This document shows, piece after piece, positions 45,057 through 56,569 of a stretch of DNA of 64,000 nt. Position numbers and translations under genes: made by a program. The notes beneath the pieces were generated by a model. The model searched no databases. It had not been told where the DNA came from and saw nothing but the letters and a program-made list of their open reading frames with translations. The stretch comes from Parus major (taxonomy: Eukaryota > Chordata > Aves > Passeriformes > Paridae): contig NC_031772.1 in NCBI RefSeq assembly GCF_001522545.3, forward strand, positions 5,959,354 through 6,023,353, written 5' to 3'. The number at the start of each line of letters is the position of its first letter. The stretch's first letter is position 1.

Positions 45057-45663
45057 CTGAAAGGCCCCTCTGTGCTGGAGGCCCCCAGGATTTATTTACG
45101 AGTTTATTCCTGCAGGAGGGCCCCCCGTGTGCATGGAGGGAGCCCCCAGGAGAGCACACAGCACCCTCTGCCCTCCTGGGGGCTGCCAGAGCTGAGGATT
45201 CTCGTGGCACTGGGAGAAATCTGGAAGCGATTGCTCCGGTGCGCCTCTCCAGAGGGAACACCGTGCCCAGTTCATTTCCTTTAAGGAAACACAACCCGAG
45301 GGGATAATTAGAGCTTCTTTGCGTACACAATCCCATATTGTTTATCCAACACAAATTAAAAAATGTGGTCCTCAGGAACACGGAGTGGGGAGATAAAGAA
45401 GCGATCGCTCCCAGACGGGTTTCATTACTGCCCCAGCACACCAGGCCCCTGAAACCACCTTGTGTTCCAGGACAACAGCAGGAAAAGCGGGATGTTTGGA
45501 GCATGAGTGAAATCCAGGGATACACCCAGGGTGCTGTAAATTAACATGATGGAAAATCAGCTGAACCTCAGCACCAGCATCTCTCTCAATTCTGTGCCTC
45601 TTGTGCCACGTGTGTTCAGGTCTTGGGTGCACACAAACCCTGTGAAAGCCTTTTGGTGAAGAG
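45057..45663. other. Unique sequence
   Basis: An AT-richer stretch at 45285-45410 (ggggataattagagcttc, atattgtttatccaacac). No gene or repeat was recognised. Confidence 0.45.
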
Positions 45664-45711
45664 AATCGTGGAATCACAAAATGGTTTGGGTTGGAAGGGA
45701 CCTTTGACATC
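45664..45711 (-). mobile_element. CR1 3' tail remnant, minus strand
   Basis: It reads aatcgtggaatcacaaaatg, then gtttgggttggaagggacct. Only the terminal CR1 sequence, under 50 bases, is present before unique DNA resumes. Confidence 0.85.
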
Positions 45712-46320
45712 ACTGAGGGCTTGGAGAGGTGCTGATGACCAGGGTGCTCCCCATGGCAGAGCAGAGGGTCCCTGCTGGGACTGGGTCTCTCCCAGAGCCA
45801 GCAGTGAACCAGGAGCTTCAATGGACCCTGGAGATGGGAAGAAGATGAAGAGGGAGTGGGGAAAAGCCCCTGGAGTGGAGCCCCAGCTCTGTTACCACAG
45901 GTCTGACTCCGCCACTGCTGCGAGCAGGCAGAGCAGGGAAAATGCCATCTGGGGGCTCACTTGAAAGGGGTTTTACAAGCACTGGGATTTTATTACAAGC
46001 AGCCCAGTGCTGCTGTGATTCCTGCCTGGCTCCGGGGTGGAAGGGCAGGGCTGGGAGCGGGGCTGCCCCTCCACACCCAGGGTAGCACAGAGCTCACCCC
46101 TGGGGGACACCCCAGGCTGTGCCGGCACAGGACAAAATCCAGGTGTCCCCTCCTGGAAATGTGCTGTGAAAGATCCATCCCAGAGGGACACAGCCTGGGT
46201 TTGAACACTTTGTCCTGCGGTGAAACAATAGGAATGTGAGAGGCCAAACCAGCGGGGCACACGCGGGAAGATGCTGGTGGCATCCCCCGGTGCCTGAGGA
46301 CCACGCTGTGGGATCAGGGG
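45712..46320. other. Unique sequence
   Basis: No feature recognised. Confidence 0.5.
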
Positions 46321-46656
46321 AATGTCACCCCGGGAACGTCACCCCGGGAATGTCACTCCGGGAACGTCACCCCGGGAACGTCACCCCGGGAATGTCACCC
46401 CGGGAACCTCACTCCGGGAATGTCACCCCGGGAATGTCACTCCGGGAATGTCACCCCGGGAACGTCACCCCGGGAATGTCACCCCGGGAATGTCACCCCG
46501 GGAACGTCACCCCGGGAATGTCACCCCGGGAACGTCACCCCGGGAATGTCACCCCGGGAATGTCACCCCGGGAATGTCACCCCGGGAACGTCACTCCGGG
46601 AATGTCACTCCGGGAATGTCACCCCGGGAATGTCACCCCGGGAACGTCACCCCGGG
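46321..46656. repeat. 14-base minisatellite, 24 units
   Basis: Exactly 24 consecutive 14-base units of the form aaYgtcacYccggg. Eight units read aacgtcac, fifteen read aatgtcac and one reads aacctcac. Nineteen carry cccggg and five carry ctccggg. There are no length variants and almost all variation is C/T at two positions. Because 14 is not a multiple of three, three units give a 14-residue repeated translation in each open plus-strand frame. That explains the 318-, 118- and 230-codon frames here. Confidence 0.98.
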
Positions 46657-47290
46657 AAGGGCCACGGGCACTGCCTGACGGCGGGGCCGGGCCCCCAAAG
46701 CCAGCGCACATGGCAGCCGGTCCCAGTCCCCTCCTCCCCCCGGAGCCGGAGCTCATTAGGGCAACGCTGTTTGTTTGTTTTGTTAATCGACACCAAGAGG
46801 CCCCATCTGGGCTCCGCCGAGCCCCCTCTCCATCCCTGGCAGCACGGAACCCGAAGCCAATTTTCCAGTGTGGTTTCTGTGGCTTGGGAATGCATTTCAG
46901 GATCCTCGTTTGGAGAGCTCGATCAGAGCCCAGAGCTCTTCCTTTGCACTCCCTGGTCTCCATCTCTGCTCCCCCCGTGCTGCGTGGGACTGAATTGTTC
47001 TCTTCAGGCAGCTCACAGCCCCTCCTGGGCCATGTCAGAAGGATGGAGGGACATCCCTGGCGGAGCATCCCTGGACACATCTGGGATGCTGCAGGTGCCA
47101 ACCAGCAGCTGAGTACCAGCAAACCTGGAAGCGGCTCCCATCCCACCCGGAGACTCCAGTGGAGATTTGACTGGTCCTGCTGGTGGTTCTGATGCCTCTG
47201 GGGGACGCTGGAGCCACCTCAGCTCCGTGGTGAGGCAGCAGGGATCGACCAGAACGCCCCGTGCCAAGGACAGCCTGCGCCCTGCAGGCT
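46657..47290. other. Unique GC-rich sequence
   Basis: No feature was recognised apart from a small tttgtttgttttgtt run at 46771-46785. Confidence 0.5.
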
Positions 47291-47366
47291 GGGACACTGA
47301 GAGGGACACGGGCACGGACACTGGCAGGGACACTGACAGGGACACTGACAGGGACACTGGCAAGGA
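47291..47366. repeat. 12-base minisatellite, about 6 units
   Basis: Units of the form gggacactgaca or gggacactggca, with a degenerate first unit (gggacactgaga). Period 12. The encoded Arg-Asp-Thr-Asp/Gly pattern is a by-product of the period. Confidence 0.9.
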
Positions 47367-49345
47367 CTCCTCTCCCCTGGGAAGTTGTCACCCTGGCAGC
47401 TGAGTGCGGATGTGACACAAGGATGATGTGACAAGCATTTGCCACCATGAGCCAGCAGCGGGGACAGGCTGGGCTGCTCCCACCTCCATCCTGCCCTTCC
47501 TACCCCCACAACACCTCCCGCTTTTCGCTGGCACAAACGTCTCTGTGGCCAGGAGAGGAACAGCTCTGGCTGAGAAAAGCCACATTTCAAAGCAAAGGCA
47601 CCCCTTGTGACGGCTCCAGCCGTGTCCCCGAGCCCCGCTGCTCCTGCCGGCCGTGCCTCCCGCAGCCCCGCGCTGCTCCGCCTGCCCATGCTGTGCGAGA
47701 GAAAACAAAAGTCAGTGAAATCTATCAGGTGAGAAAAGCTTTCTGGAGGATGAGAATGAAAAGCAAAGGCTTTTCTGAGCCTTCCCTCAGGCTCTCTCCA
47801 CACGCACGTCCGAGGGAGCGTCGGTCCCGCTCCGTGTGATTTAGTGAGTGAGACAGCACAGAGCAAACGTGCCATGTGAAGGAGGGAAGGGAAGCTGCTG
47901 GTGTGTTTGGCATTCCTTCCTTCCTAACGACCTTGGGAGGCATTGGAGACACAGGTAAAGGGACACAGGGGCCTGTGGCCAACAAGCCAAGTGGCAGCCA
48001 CCGGTGAGCCCAGCCAGGTTGTGACACGGAGCCCCAGGGTGGCCGTGCCTTGGCTGAAAAGCTCTCACCAGGTGAAGGAGAGGATGAATCTCAGCACAGA
48101 GGGCTCACAGACCCCAGCCCTCCTTCCCATTCTCTCCCAAGGCTCTGTACATCCCTGCTCCCCCTCCTCCCCGGACTCAGGGAACATGTGTCTGGCAGAT
48201 TTTTATTAACTGTGCAGCTTTCCCTTGCTCGCTTTCCGTCTCTTTTTTTCTGCTCCCTGCTTGCTTGACAGAATTTAGATTAGACAAAACATGAGATCAT
48301 TCCTGCCTGCACAAAAAGGAAACAGAAGAAGAGAAGAAATTGGCTCTGGTTTCTGCACCCCCTTCCTTCTGCACCCCAGCATCTCCACCTGCCCCAGCCC
48401 CGTCCCTGTTCCCCAGCCGGCAGATTTCTGACATACCAGACGTGATGAAGATCCAGGGCAGACCTGCTGCTGGCCACCACCTCATCCTCAAACCATCCCT
48501 CTCCCTGTGCCTGATGGAGCTGTTTGCTCTCTCCAGCCCTGATGGCTCCACACTCCACATGCAGAGAGCTGGCACAGCCGCCTGGAATCCTCCCTGCAGG
48601 GACAGGCATGTTCTGCAGGGCACAGGCTCTGCCAGGGGGTCTCTGGGCCAGCACTGCACTTCAGGCCAGAGCTGAAGGTTTCCCCATCCTCACTTCTCCC
48701 CACACTCCCCAAAGGAGAGGTTGAAGGCAGTGAAATGGGAGCAAGAGCCGAATGGGGATGTTGCGTGTTCACAGGTGAAGGTGGATGTTTCCCATCCACC
48801 GGGTCTCCCACTGGAGAGAGCCCCTGGCACAGCTCTGGGTGCTCCTGCCATCCACAGGGCTGCTTCTCTTCCCCAACAAAACCATGGGGAGGGGGCACCA
48901 CTGTGGATTCAGGTTTCTTCCTCACTGCTGCTCCCCTTTCCGAGGAGGAATCTGCAGCTAATTTTATGGACACCTGGAGGAGCTGGAAAAATGATCTAAC
49001 ATCTCCCAGGCCCTTGCAGGAATGGAGGGAGGTGTGAGAGGGGGAGGAAGGCAGCTCTGGAGCCATGAGCCATGCGGGCAGCTGGGAGGTGGGAGGATTT
49101 TCCCCTGTTCTCTGGTTTCCAGAGAAACTTGCCTCTGGGTGGAGAAGAGATGGTCCAAGGCTCCAGTTAGCATTGGAGCCCAAAGGCTTGGGAATACCAA
49201 GATCACAATCTCATGGATAGGCTGTGAGCCCTCCAAGCTGTCCCCCCAGCTGCTCCCCACATTCCCAGATCCAGAGCATCACCTCCTCTTTATAGCCCAA
49301 TCCAATTATATTAATCCAGGACAAGGGCAAGGAAGGGCAAAGAAT
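47367..49345. other. Unique sequence
   Basis: Aside from the exon-like segment listed separately, nothing is recognised. Confidence 0.45.
47666..47728 (+). other. Exon-like 63-base segment (uncertain)
   Basis: It is preceded by a GC-rich acceptor-like cgtgcctcccgcag (ending 47665) and followed by the strong donor-like context ctatcag/gtgagaa at 47728/47729. The interval is 21 codons in one open frame, PRAAPPAHAVREKTKVSEIY followed by Q, with both ends in phase 0. I do not recognise the peptide. Both splice contexts occur by chance in 64 kb, so this is only a lead. Confidence 0.15.
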
Positions 49346-49384
49346 TCCTTCCTTCCTCCCTCCCTCCCTCCCTCCCTCCCTGCC
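49346..49384. repeat. (CCTT)/(CCTC)n microsatellite
   Basis: Two or three ccttcctt units pass into about seven units of ccct/ctcc, ending at gcctgtcc. A homopyrimidine run of nearly 40 bases. Confidence 0.97.
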
Positions 49385-51299
49385 TGTCCTGTCCCAGGTG
49401 TACAAGGATGATGTCCCAGGGTGTCACCCATGTGTGGCAGCCCTGGAGGGGCCCAGGTGCTCCTGTCCCTGTGCTGTCCCTGCGCTGTTCATGGTCTGGA
49501 CAGCCCACACGATTCTCACACCCTCGTGTTCTCTCCTGCACGTGCACAATCCCATTCCGTGCCCAGGAGCAGAGGATCCATCTGTACATCTCACAGCCTC
49601 TTGTTTCCTCTCTCCCTGACCTTCCTCTTGGACAGGACACCTGGCTGACTGACTGGAATTTCATTATGACAGTTGGATAAATAAACACCCACCCTGAGAG
49701 CAGCAGTGACATCAGCCTGTACCCCTCTGTGCCTCCGGAACGCCGGCTTCCAAGGATCACATCCGAGCACTGTGCCTGCTCCAGAGGGAGGAGAGAGCAC
49801 TGCTGGAGCTCCTGGAGGAGCTCACAACCTCAGCAGCCCTGAGGCTGTGTCCCTGCTGGGACACACCTGATCACCCCGGGCTCCTGTTTCAGGCACAGGT
49901 GACCTCAGGCAGAGGAAATCCAGAGGGGCCCAGCCTGCAGTAACACTCCCAAGGGAGCAGGGACACCCCAGGTTCGCTTAAGTGATTTTGTTTAATAACA
50001 CCCCAATGACAACCCGAGAGACTGGAAAGTCAAGGCCCACCCAAAAGCAGTTTGAGAGAAATCCTAATGTGCTTCTCAGGGGATGGAGCAAGGCTGATGG
50101 GACTCTGCCCCCACCCCTCAGGGTGCTCTGGGGACACCTTGCTCCTGTTTCTGGAGTTTTATTTCCCTGTGGCCATGAGGGAACCTTCATTTTGGACCTG
50201 CTTTGCCAGGGCCCGGAGCTTTAAGAAACAAAGAACATGTGAAACGTCCCCAGACCTGCCAGGGACACAGCTCTGATTGTCCTTTTCATCTTCTGTGCAT
50301 CCCGCTGGCTCCTCTTTCACAAGGGGGACATCAGCTCCGCGCAGGCAGAGGCTGCACCAGACCACCAATTCCCACCCAAAATCCTCTTCCTCCTGGGAAT
50401 ATCCTCACCCCAAGGACACAGCAGCCCCAGAGGGGCGGGTGGGCCACGGCTTGGGCTGAGGCCCAGCTCCATGAGTGATGTCCCTCCCTGATGTCAGAGC
50501 CCGGAGCTGTGCCAGGAGCCTGGTGCATCATCTCCCAGTATAGAAGCGTGAGCTGTTCACAAGAGCTGAACATCTTGAATCCTGAATTTCCAATGTGCTC
50601 CAGTTCTTTGGGAGCCCAGGGAAATGTCATCTGCTCGCTGGCAGTGGGAAGACAGCCCAGGCCTGGTGCAGGCTGGTGGATCCATCCCCAGCCGATGCTG
50701 GCGCTGCGGCAGCAGGAGGTGTTTGGGGAAGGGGAGGCGTGTGCTGACGTGGAGTTGGTGGAGAAGGAAAAGCAATTCTGACAATTTTCAAAGCACCAGA
50801 TCCAGCAGGAAGACAACTGCAGCACCCCACAGGGCAGTGCCCCCCTTGCCACCTTGCTGGCCTCCATCCTGGCCACGGGATCTCCCAGTGGAGACAGTGG
50901 GGGATGAGGAGCTCCCACCATCCCACCTGCCCTGGAGCTGTGGGGACTGTACACAAGCTCCTCAAGATTTTCCTGGACTATTTTACCTCCTCCTCCTCCC
51001 TGCTGGACTCCTGTGCCTTGGTATTTTCTGCTGGAAGGAAAGGAGAAGGACCTCCCTGCCCAGAAGAGCAGGACAAACCCAGCCCTGGGGGTGGTGTGGT
51101 TCCCCCACTACAACCAGAGCCATACATCTCCTTTGCTGTTTCCCTTGAAATCTGTTTGTTCCTGGCTGTTATTCCCCCTCTCCCCACATTTTCCTGCCGG
51201 GCACCCTTCCCTGCCCGTGCCCATGTCCACCCCCGTGGTCCCGTGTTCCATCCCCGTGTTTTCGGGGGTGGGGGGCCCCCCCAGCCCACGAGCTCCGGA
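49385..51299. other. Unique GC-rich sequence
   Basis: No recognised feature. Confidence 0.5.
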
Positions 51300-51415
51300 G
51301 GTGCTCACCAGCCTCCGATTACAGCTTGTTAGAGGCTATTATAGCCTCCCTCATTTAGAGAATTACTCATTTTTTAGGCCTTTCAGGAACTTTAATGAGT
51401 TGTTTTAAACACATG
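51300..51415. promoter_or_regulatory. Candidate conserved element with internal palindromes
   Basis: A unique AT-rich patch between GC-rich segments. It contains the odd palindrome gaggctat-t-atagcctc (51332-51348). It also contains the inverted pair actcatt (51365-51371) and aatgagt (51394-51400), around a gaattactcat and tttaatgagttg context. Both structures are read directly. Function is inferred. Confidence 0.35.
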
Positions 51416-53593
51416 CAGCAGATGTGGCCTTGGGATGAGTTCCTTTGAAACCCTCCCTCCCCCAGCACGCAGCCGGGAGCCCCCCCAGCTCCAGAGGGAG
51501 TGAGAGGGGTCCCTCAGTGATGTTTTTTGTCCCCCTGTATCTGAGCACCTCCAGCCTTGATGTGGTGCAAAACCAAACCCCCCAAACCAGCCCAGCGCTG
51601 CCTCTCTGCCTGTGACCTTCCTGTTTTCTGGACACAGAGATCCCAGAGGATGCAGAAGAGGGGAAAAGCACAGGGAAAATGCACAGGGAGAGGAAGGTGG
51701 GTGTGTTGGGGCTGCTTGGGGCCAGCCTGGGCTCTGTCTTTGGGATCTGCTTTTAGGAAGGGAAAGAAGCGTCCATTGGTGCATCAGGATCAAGCCCCAG
51801 ACCTTGCTCCAGGGAAGCCAGGGAGGCTGGGAAGCAGTGGTGGGAAGCAGTTATGTTCCAGCTGGCTGATGAGAGGTGCAAAAAGCTCCCAGCCCTGAGC
51901 CCTTCCCAAAGCCCCTGCAGAGGATCCAGCTGGGATTTGCTGAGCTGGTGGCTGCTGTGAGGAGCTGCCCTGGGAGAACACAGCCCAGGAGCTCATGGAG
52001 ACACAGCCCTGCTTTGCCTCCTCCCAGGAATCTCCACAGAGCTTGTGTTCTTTTTTTCGGTTTTGGATATTCATCAATGTATTTGCAAAACCTGGACCAA
52101 ATTACAGCCCATTACTCAAATCCAGCCTGCTCCAAATCCCCAGCATCCCTGCAATCAATAACTGGGATCCAGCTCCCATCCCAGCTGAGCTCAGGAGCCA
52201 GTGGCTGTTCCCAGCTGGCCACAGGTTCCTGTCACCTCCCTCCTGCTGCACCTCGTGCCTGCCAGCCTGGGGACACCGGGATGGAGCTCAACAAGGGGGG
52301 AAAAAAGGAGGGGGAAAGAGAAAGGAAAAGGAAACCAAAGGCTTTGGGTGCAAGGCGAAGCTTCAGTCCGTGCTGGAATGCAGATTCTGATTGGAATTCA
52401 TGTAAACATGCCTGGAGTGCAGGTTGCACAAGCCAAGAAATCGCAGGTGCAGGACGTGGTCCCTGAGGAGCCCCTCAGCAGAGCTGGGGATGGGGCAGCT
52501 CCCCCTGCACTGAGGACAGTGACAGAGCCCCTCTGATCCCTGTGGTCCATGGGACAGGCTGTGCTCGTGCTGTCCTGCCCCAGGAGACACTTCCTTGGGA
52601 AGGGGGATAGATGCCATCAGCCTCTCGCAGAGACAGCCACATGTCACTGCTGACAGCGATCGCTGCGCCCTCTTTTCCTTATTATTATTTTTTTGCCTGT
52701 CACAGTGAGGCCACTGGAGCTGAGAGCAGGCTGAATCTCACCCACCAGCGCTGCTGCACAAGGGAATTTCAGGAGATAAAACCCCAGGACCAAAGCAGAG
52801 CTGTGGAGAGCGGGAGGTCTCTCAGAGCTGCCGGGAAGGAAGGGAAGTGTCACTTCAAATCACACTGACAAGAAGTTGCCTTCGGTGCTTCCCCGCTGAA
52901 GCTGCTCTGCTTCAGCTGCAGCCCAGCGAGCGTGGAAGTGCCTGGGTAATGGAGTTAAGTGTTTCCATGTATGCCAGGGAGCTGCAGCCTCACCTGCAGG
53001 AGCTGCTGGGCCGTGTGGGCACCGGCAGCACTGGGGCTGCAGTGCCTGCAACCATGCAGGAGTCAAATAATCCCCCTGAAGCTGAGGTTGGCTCTGGGGA
53101 AGGGGGAAAGAGGCACTCTGAGCCAGCTGCTCCGAGGCTGGGAGAGACACAGGGTCCATCTGGGGCTGTAATTTGTCTTTGCACTGAGCTGCTGTGACCC
53201 AGCGAAGCGTGGGGATAAAGGAGGGAGACGGGTGGGTGCCCGGCTGGGTGGGAGCCCCACTCCCAGCTCAGGGCTGGGAAATGCCAATATAAAGGTGAGT
53301 GCTTGGAAGAAAAGCTCATTTCTGGGAGACCTCTGCTTCCCCTGCTTTATGTGGCCTCCAGGTTAAACACCAGCAGCAGCACTGGCTTGGCCAGTCAGCC
53401 CTAAAAATACCTGTCCCATTAACCCAGTTCCATCCCAGCAGGGAGAGAGGGAGCAGCGGTTCCCTGGAGCCCCCCAGCTCCCCTGTGACCCCCGGCTTCC
53501 CCTCCCCAGCAGCCCTGGCACAGCAGAGGCTCCGGGATGGCTGCCAGGAAAACAGCGTCGAATGTAAACCCGAAAGCGCAGCTTAGCCCAGTT
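51416..53593. other. Unique sequence
   Basis: No transposon, RNA gene or exon was recognised. An AT-rich T-run lies near 52680-52695. Confidence 0.5.
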
Positions 53594-53793
53594 TCTCCTA
53601 CATCCCCTCTGCTCTGCCTCTCCTACATCCCCCCTGCTCTGCCTCTCCTACATCCCCTCTGCTCTGCCTCTCCTACATCCCCTCTGCTCTGCCTCTCCTA
53701 CATCCCCTCTGCTCTGCCTCTCCTACATCCCCTCTGCTCTGCCTCTCCTACATCCCCTCTGCTCTGCCTCTCCTACATCCCCTCTGCTCTGCT
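53594..53793. repeat. 25-base minisatellite, 8 units
   Basis: Eight tandem units of 25 bases begin tctcctacatcccc and end tctgctctgcc. They are nearly identical: the second unit has ccccctg in place of cccctctg and the last runs out into gcttccac. The pyrimidine strand is plus. High homogeneity suggests recent expansion or ongoing gene conversion. Open Pro/Leu/Ser-rich frames here are artefacts of the period. Confidence 0.97.
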
Positions 53794-54272
53794 TCCACTT
53801 GGGTTAGCTCCCTGCAAGCAGCAGGAAATTGTTCTGTTGGCACTGTTTAAACTCTCTGGGGGGGAGCTGGAGGGTCTGATGGGGATTTGTTCAGAGATTC
53901 CATCACTGGGACTCAGGGCAGGAGAGCAGAGACCCCAGGGCTGCAGAGCTTCAGAACACCACCCATGATGGAGTGGGTGCTCCCAGAGCCTGGCACACCC
54001 AGCAGGGACCGGGAAAATAAATGGATTCCATCAGGGAAGACAACTCTGCGAGTGCTCTGATGCTTTCCCCACTCTGCTTCCCTCTCCTGCACCCCACATG
54101 TGCGTTTTTCCAGAGCCCCTGCTCCTTTCCTGCTGCCACAGCTTGTCAGGCCTCGGCAAGGGGGAAAAGGGGGAGCAGAGAATATGGGAGAGCTTCAGGG
54201 TGACGGGAGAATGCCAGGAGGGAGCTGCAGAGGGACACAGATCTACCCTGGAACCAGCACTGCTAAATCCCT
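53794..54272. other. Unique sequence
   Basis: No feature recognised. Confidence 0.5.
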
Positions 54273-54299
54273 GGGGAAGGGGAAGGGGAAGGGGAAGGG
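54273..54299. repeat. (GGGGAA)n short repeat
   Basis: About four and a half units of ggggaa at 54273-54299, followed by more purine-rich sequence to about 54310. Confidence 0.95.
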
Positions 54300-54889
54300 A
54301 AGAAGAGGTGACTCTTTTGTCATCTGTGAGGGATTCACCACTCCCCTCTAATCCCAGAGCCCAGCAAATACACACTGCTCCATTGGCTGGAGGTGTTTTC
54401 CCTTGGCCCAGGGAGCCAAATTCAAGTTCCCAAGCAGCATGAGGGAAGAAAGGCAGTGGGTACTTTCCCTCCCTTCCCTCCTCTCGGAGCTGGCAGCTCT
54501 CCTGCCTCTTATCTCTCACCAACCAGAGCACTGAATGATTTTTACAGCACGAGAGCTGCAGCTGGAGACCTGTGTGCAAATGCTAAATGCAGAGCCAGTG
54601 AGGAGGCAGAGCATGGGGAAAAGTCGTGCCCTGATGGCAGAACAGGGGCTCAGCTCTCAGGGAGGGCTCTTTAAGCAGAGCACAAATTGAGAGGGTGACA
54701 CAAACCACTCAAGTGGCTCCATCGTTCACCCCTCCCAGGGCTGAGGTTCACAGGGAGCTCAGGGCTGAGCTCTGGAATCCTGGTGCAGCCCCTCATGCTC
54801 GGGATCCCTCTGCTCCTCCCAAAGTCTCGGAATCCGCACACAGCTCCTGATTTGTGAGCGTGGCTCTGGTGCAGAAGAGCCTTTGTTTT
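54300..54889. other. Unique sequence
   Basis: No feature recognised. Confidence 0.5.
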
Positions 54890-55100
54890 CCTGCTGTCAC
54901 TTCCAGGAGATGAAACTTACGATGAGTCTTCTTTTATATCATGACTGTAAAGATATCGTCCTTTCTTAATGCAATAAACTAATAAAAGTTGACAATAGCA
55001 TCTGTTCCCGGGGTTTAATCTGCATATAGATCAGGAATGTGGTGATTCCAGAAGGAGGAAACAAGAGTTTGATGAAAGAAGATAAGATGGAAAAAATACC
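54890..55100. promoter_or_regulatory. Candidate conserved non-coding element
   Basis: A unique, AT-rich island: gatgaaacttacgatgagtc, cttttatatcatgactgtaa, agatatcgtcctttcttaat, gcaataaactaataaaagtt, gacaatagcatctg and aatctgcatatagatcagg. No repeat match and no frame. Motifs include GATATC, ACAAT (SOX-like) and TAATAAA. Assignment rests on composition. Confidence 0.35.
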
Positions 55101-56569
55101 ATCTGGAAAACAAAGGAAGGAAAAGCTGAGGCCATGACAGAAATGGGAGATTTAAAACACGACGGGCTCTAAATCAGCTCGATCTGGGCTCGTACCTGGG
55201 CTCCCTGCCCGCCCTGGGACACAAAGGGCTGGCTCGTGCTGCTGGCAGGGGGGTCCCAGCCTGGGCCGTGCCCACCCTGCCTGCTCTGGCCTCTGCTCCA
55301 GGGAGGGAGGGGGAGGACAGGCTGGGCTGGACTGGCTCCAGCACCGGGGCTTTTCTCTGGCTGAGCAGCGAGTGTAGAGCTGAGGGTGTGAGGTGATGTC
55401 CCACAGCCTGTCCCACACAGGGTGGGGACACCAGGGGATGGCTGGATCCAGAGGTGCCATGAGGGAAGGAGGAGCGGGGGCAAGAGGCAGGAGAGCTCGG
55501 CAGCACAGAAGGGCCCATCACAATCCTTTGAGATGGTTTTGTACTTTCATCCTAGAATGGTTTGGACCCCTAGAAAAGCAGGGTAGGAATTTTCCCAGGA
55601 AGCATTTTCTGCCAGTCCTGGGCATGTGGATGGTGGCCTGCAGGAATGCCAGGCTGGTGGAACTTGCTGACCTGCTGTCCATCGGACACCTTGGATTCCC
55701 AGGAGGGTTCAGTGGGACACTGGGAAGGAAACATTACTGCAGCTGCTGGCTCCTGTATCTATATGAGAATATCTGGGAATATTTGGGAATGGTGGGACAC
55801 TTCATCCAGACCTCAAAGACTCTGGGAAGCCTTGCAGTGAGGCAGATGAGCTGGCCCACACAGACAGAGACAGGTTCCTCTTTTGTAAAAGCCATCACAG
55901 AGCTTTAAAGCCATTTCCACATCCTGTGCCATGCAGCACGGAGCCCCCAGCAGATCCTCCCAGCCCCAAGTCTGAGACCAATCCTTAATATGAGACCTGG
56001 AGCCCCTCCAGGTCTGCAGGCAGCAGTGGGACTGCTGGACTCTGGTTTGGCAGAGCAGAGTTTGTGGTGATTAATTACCCCACTCTTGGGGAAGTCCCTC
56101 CCGAAGGGCCTTGACCTCCTTCTTCTCCTTTTGTCCCGCTCTCCCCGGGAAGCCCCTGCCTGGAAAAAAGCCCTTTTTTAAAAAAAACAAAACAGTATTT
56201 CCAGAAGGTGATGATGCTCTGCACCAGTCACAGCCCTCAGAGTTATCCCCGGTGGTGGGGGACAGGAAAGTTTGGGGTGGGGGGAGCACAGGGGGGAGTG
56301 GAGGTGGCTGGGAGGGGCTGGGATGGAGCAGGCTAGGAAGGAAAGAGCCGGGATCTCTGCCCCAGCCAGGCCTGCATCCCTGTCCTGGGGAGCTGCCAGA
56401 GCCTTGCTGCCCACCCCGGCTCCTCTCCTGCCACCAGCAAGGTGTCCCTGAGGTGACATCACGAAGTGCAGAGGAAATGACCTCACGGGGAGGGCAGCAG
56501 GAGCCCGGTGCCAGGTGATGGCTGCAGAAGCATCCCGGCCATTCTCATGCAAATGGGGGAGGCAGGAGC
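55101..56569. other. Unique sequence
   Basis: GC-rich unique DNA. No recognised feature apart from an A-run near 56178-56195. Confidence 0.5.

Noticed and set aside
46321..46656. CRISPR array
   Set aside because: Units are contiguous with no unique spacers, in an avian genome; this is a minisatellite. The same holds for the arrays at 18743, 21281, 44881 and 53594.
46236..47192. 318-codon frame with a 14-residue repeated motif
   Set aside because: The motif is the translation of three 14-base DNA units. The same peptide appears in other plus-strand frames, which shows that DNA periodicity and not coding selection is responsible.
55545..55575. CR1 remnant at tcatcctagaatggtttgga
   Set aside because: Only about 15 bases resemble the CR1 tail and the following sequence does not continue the match.
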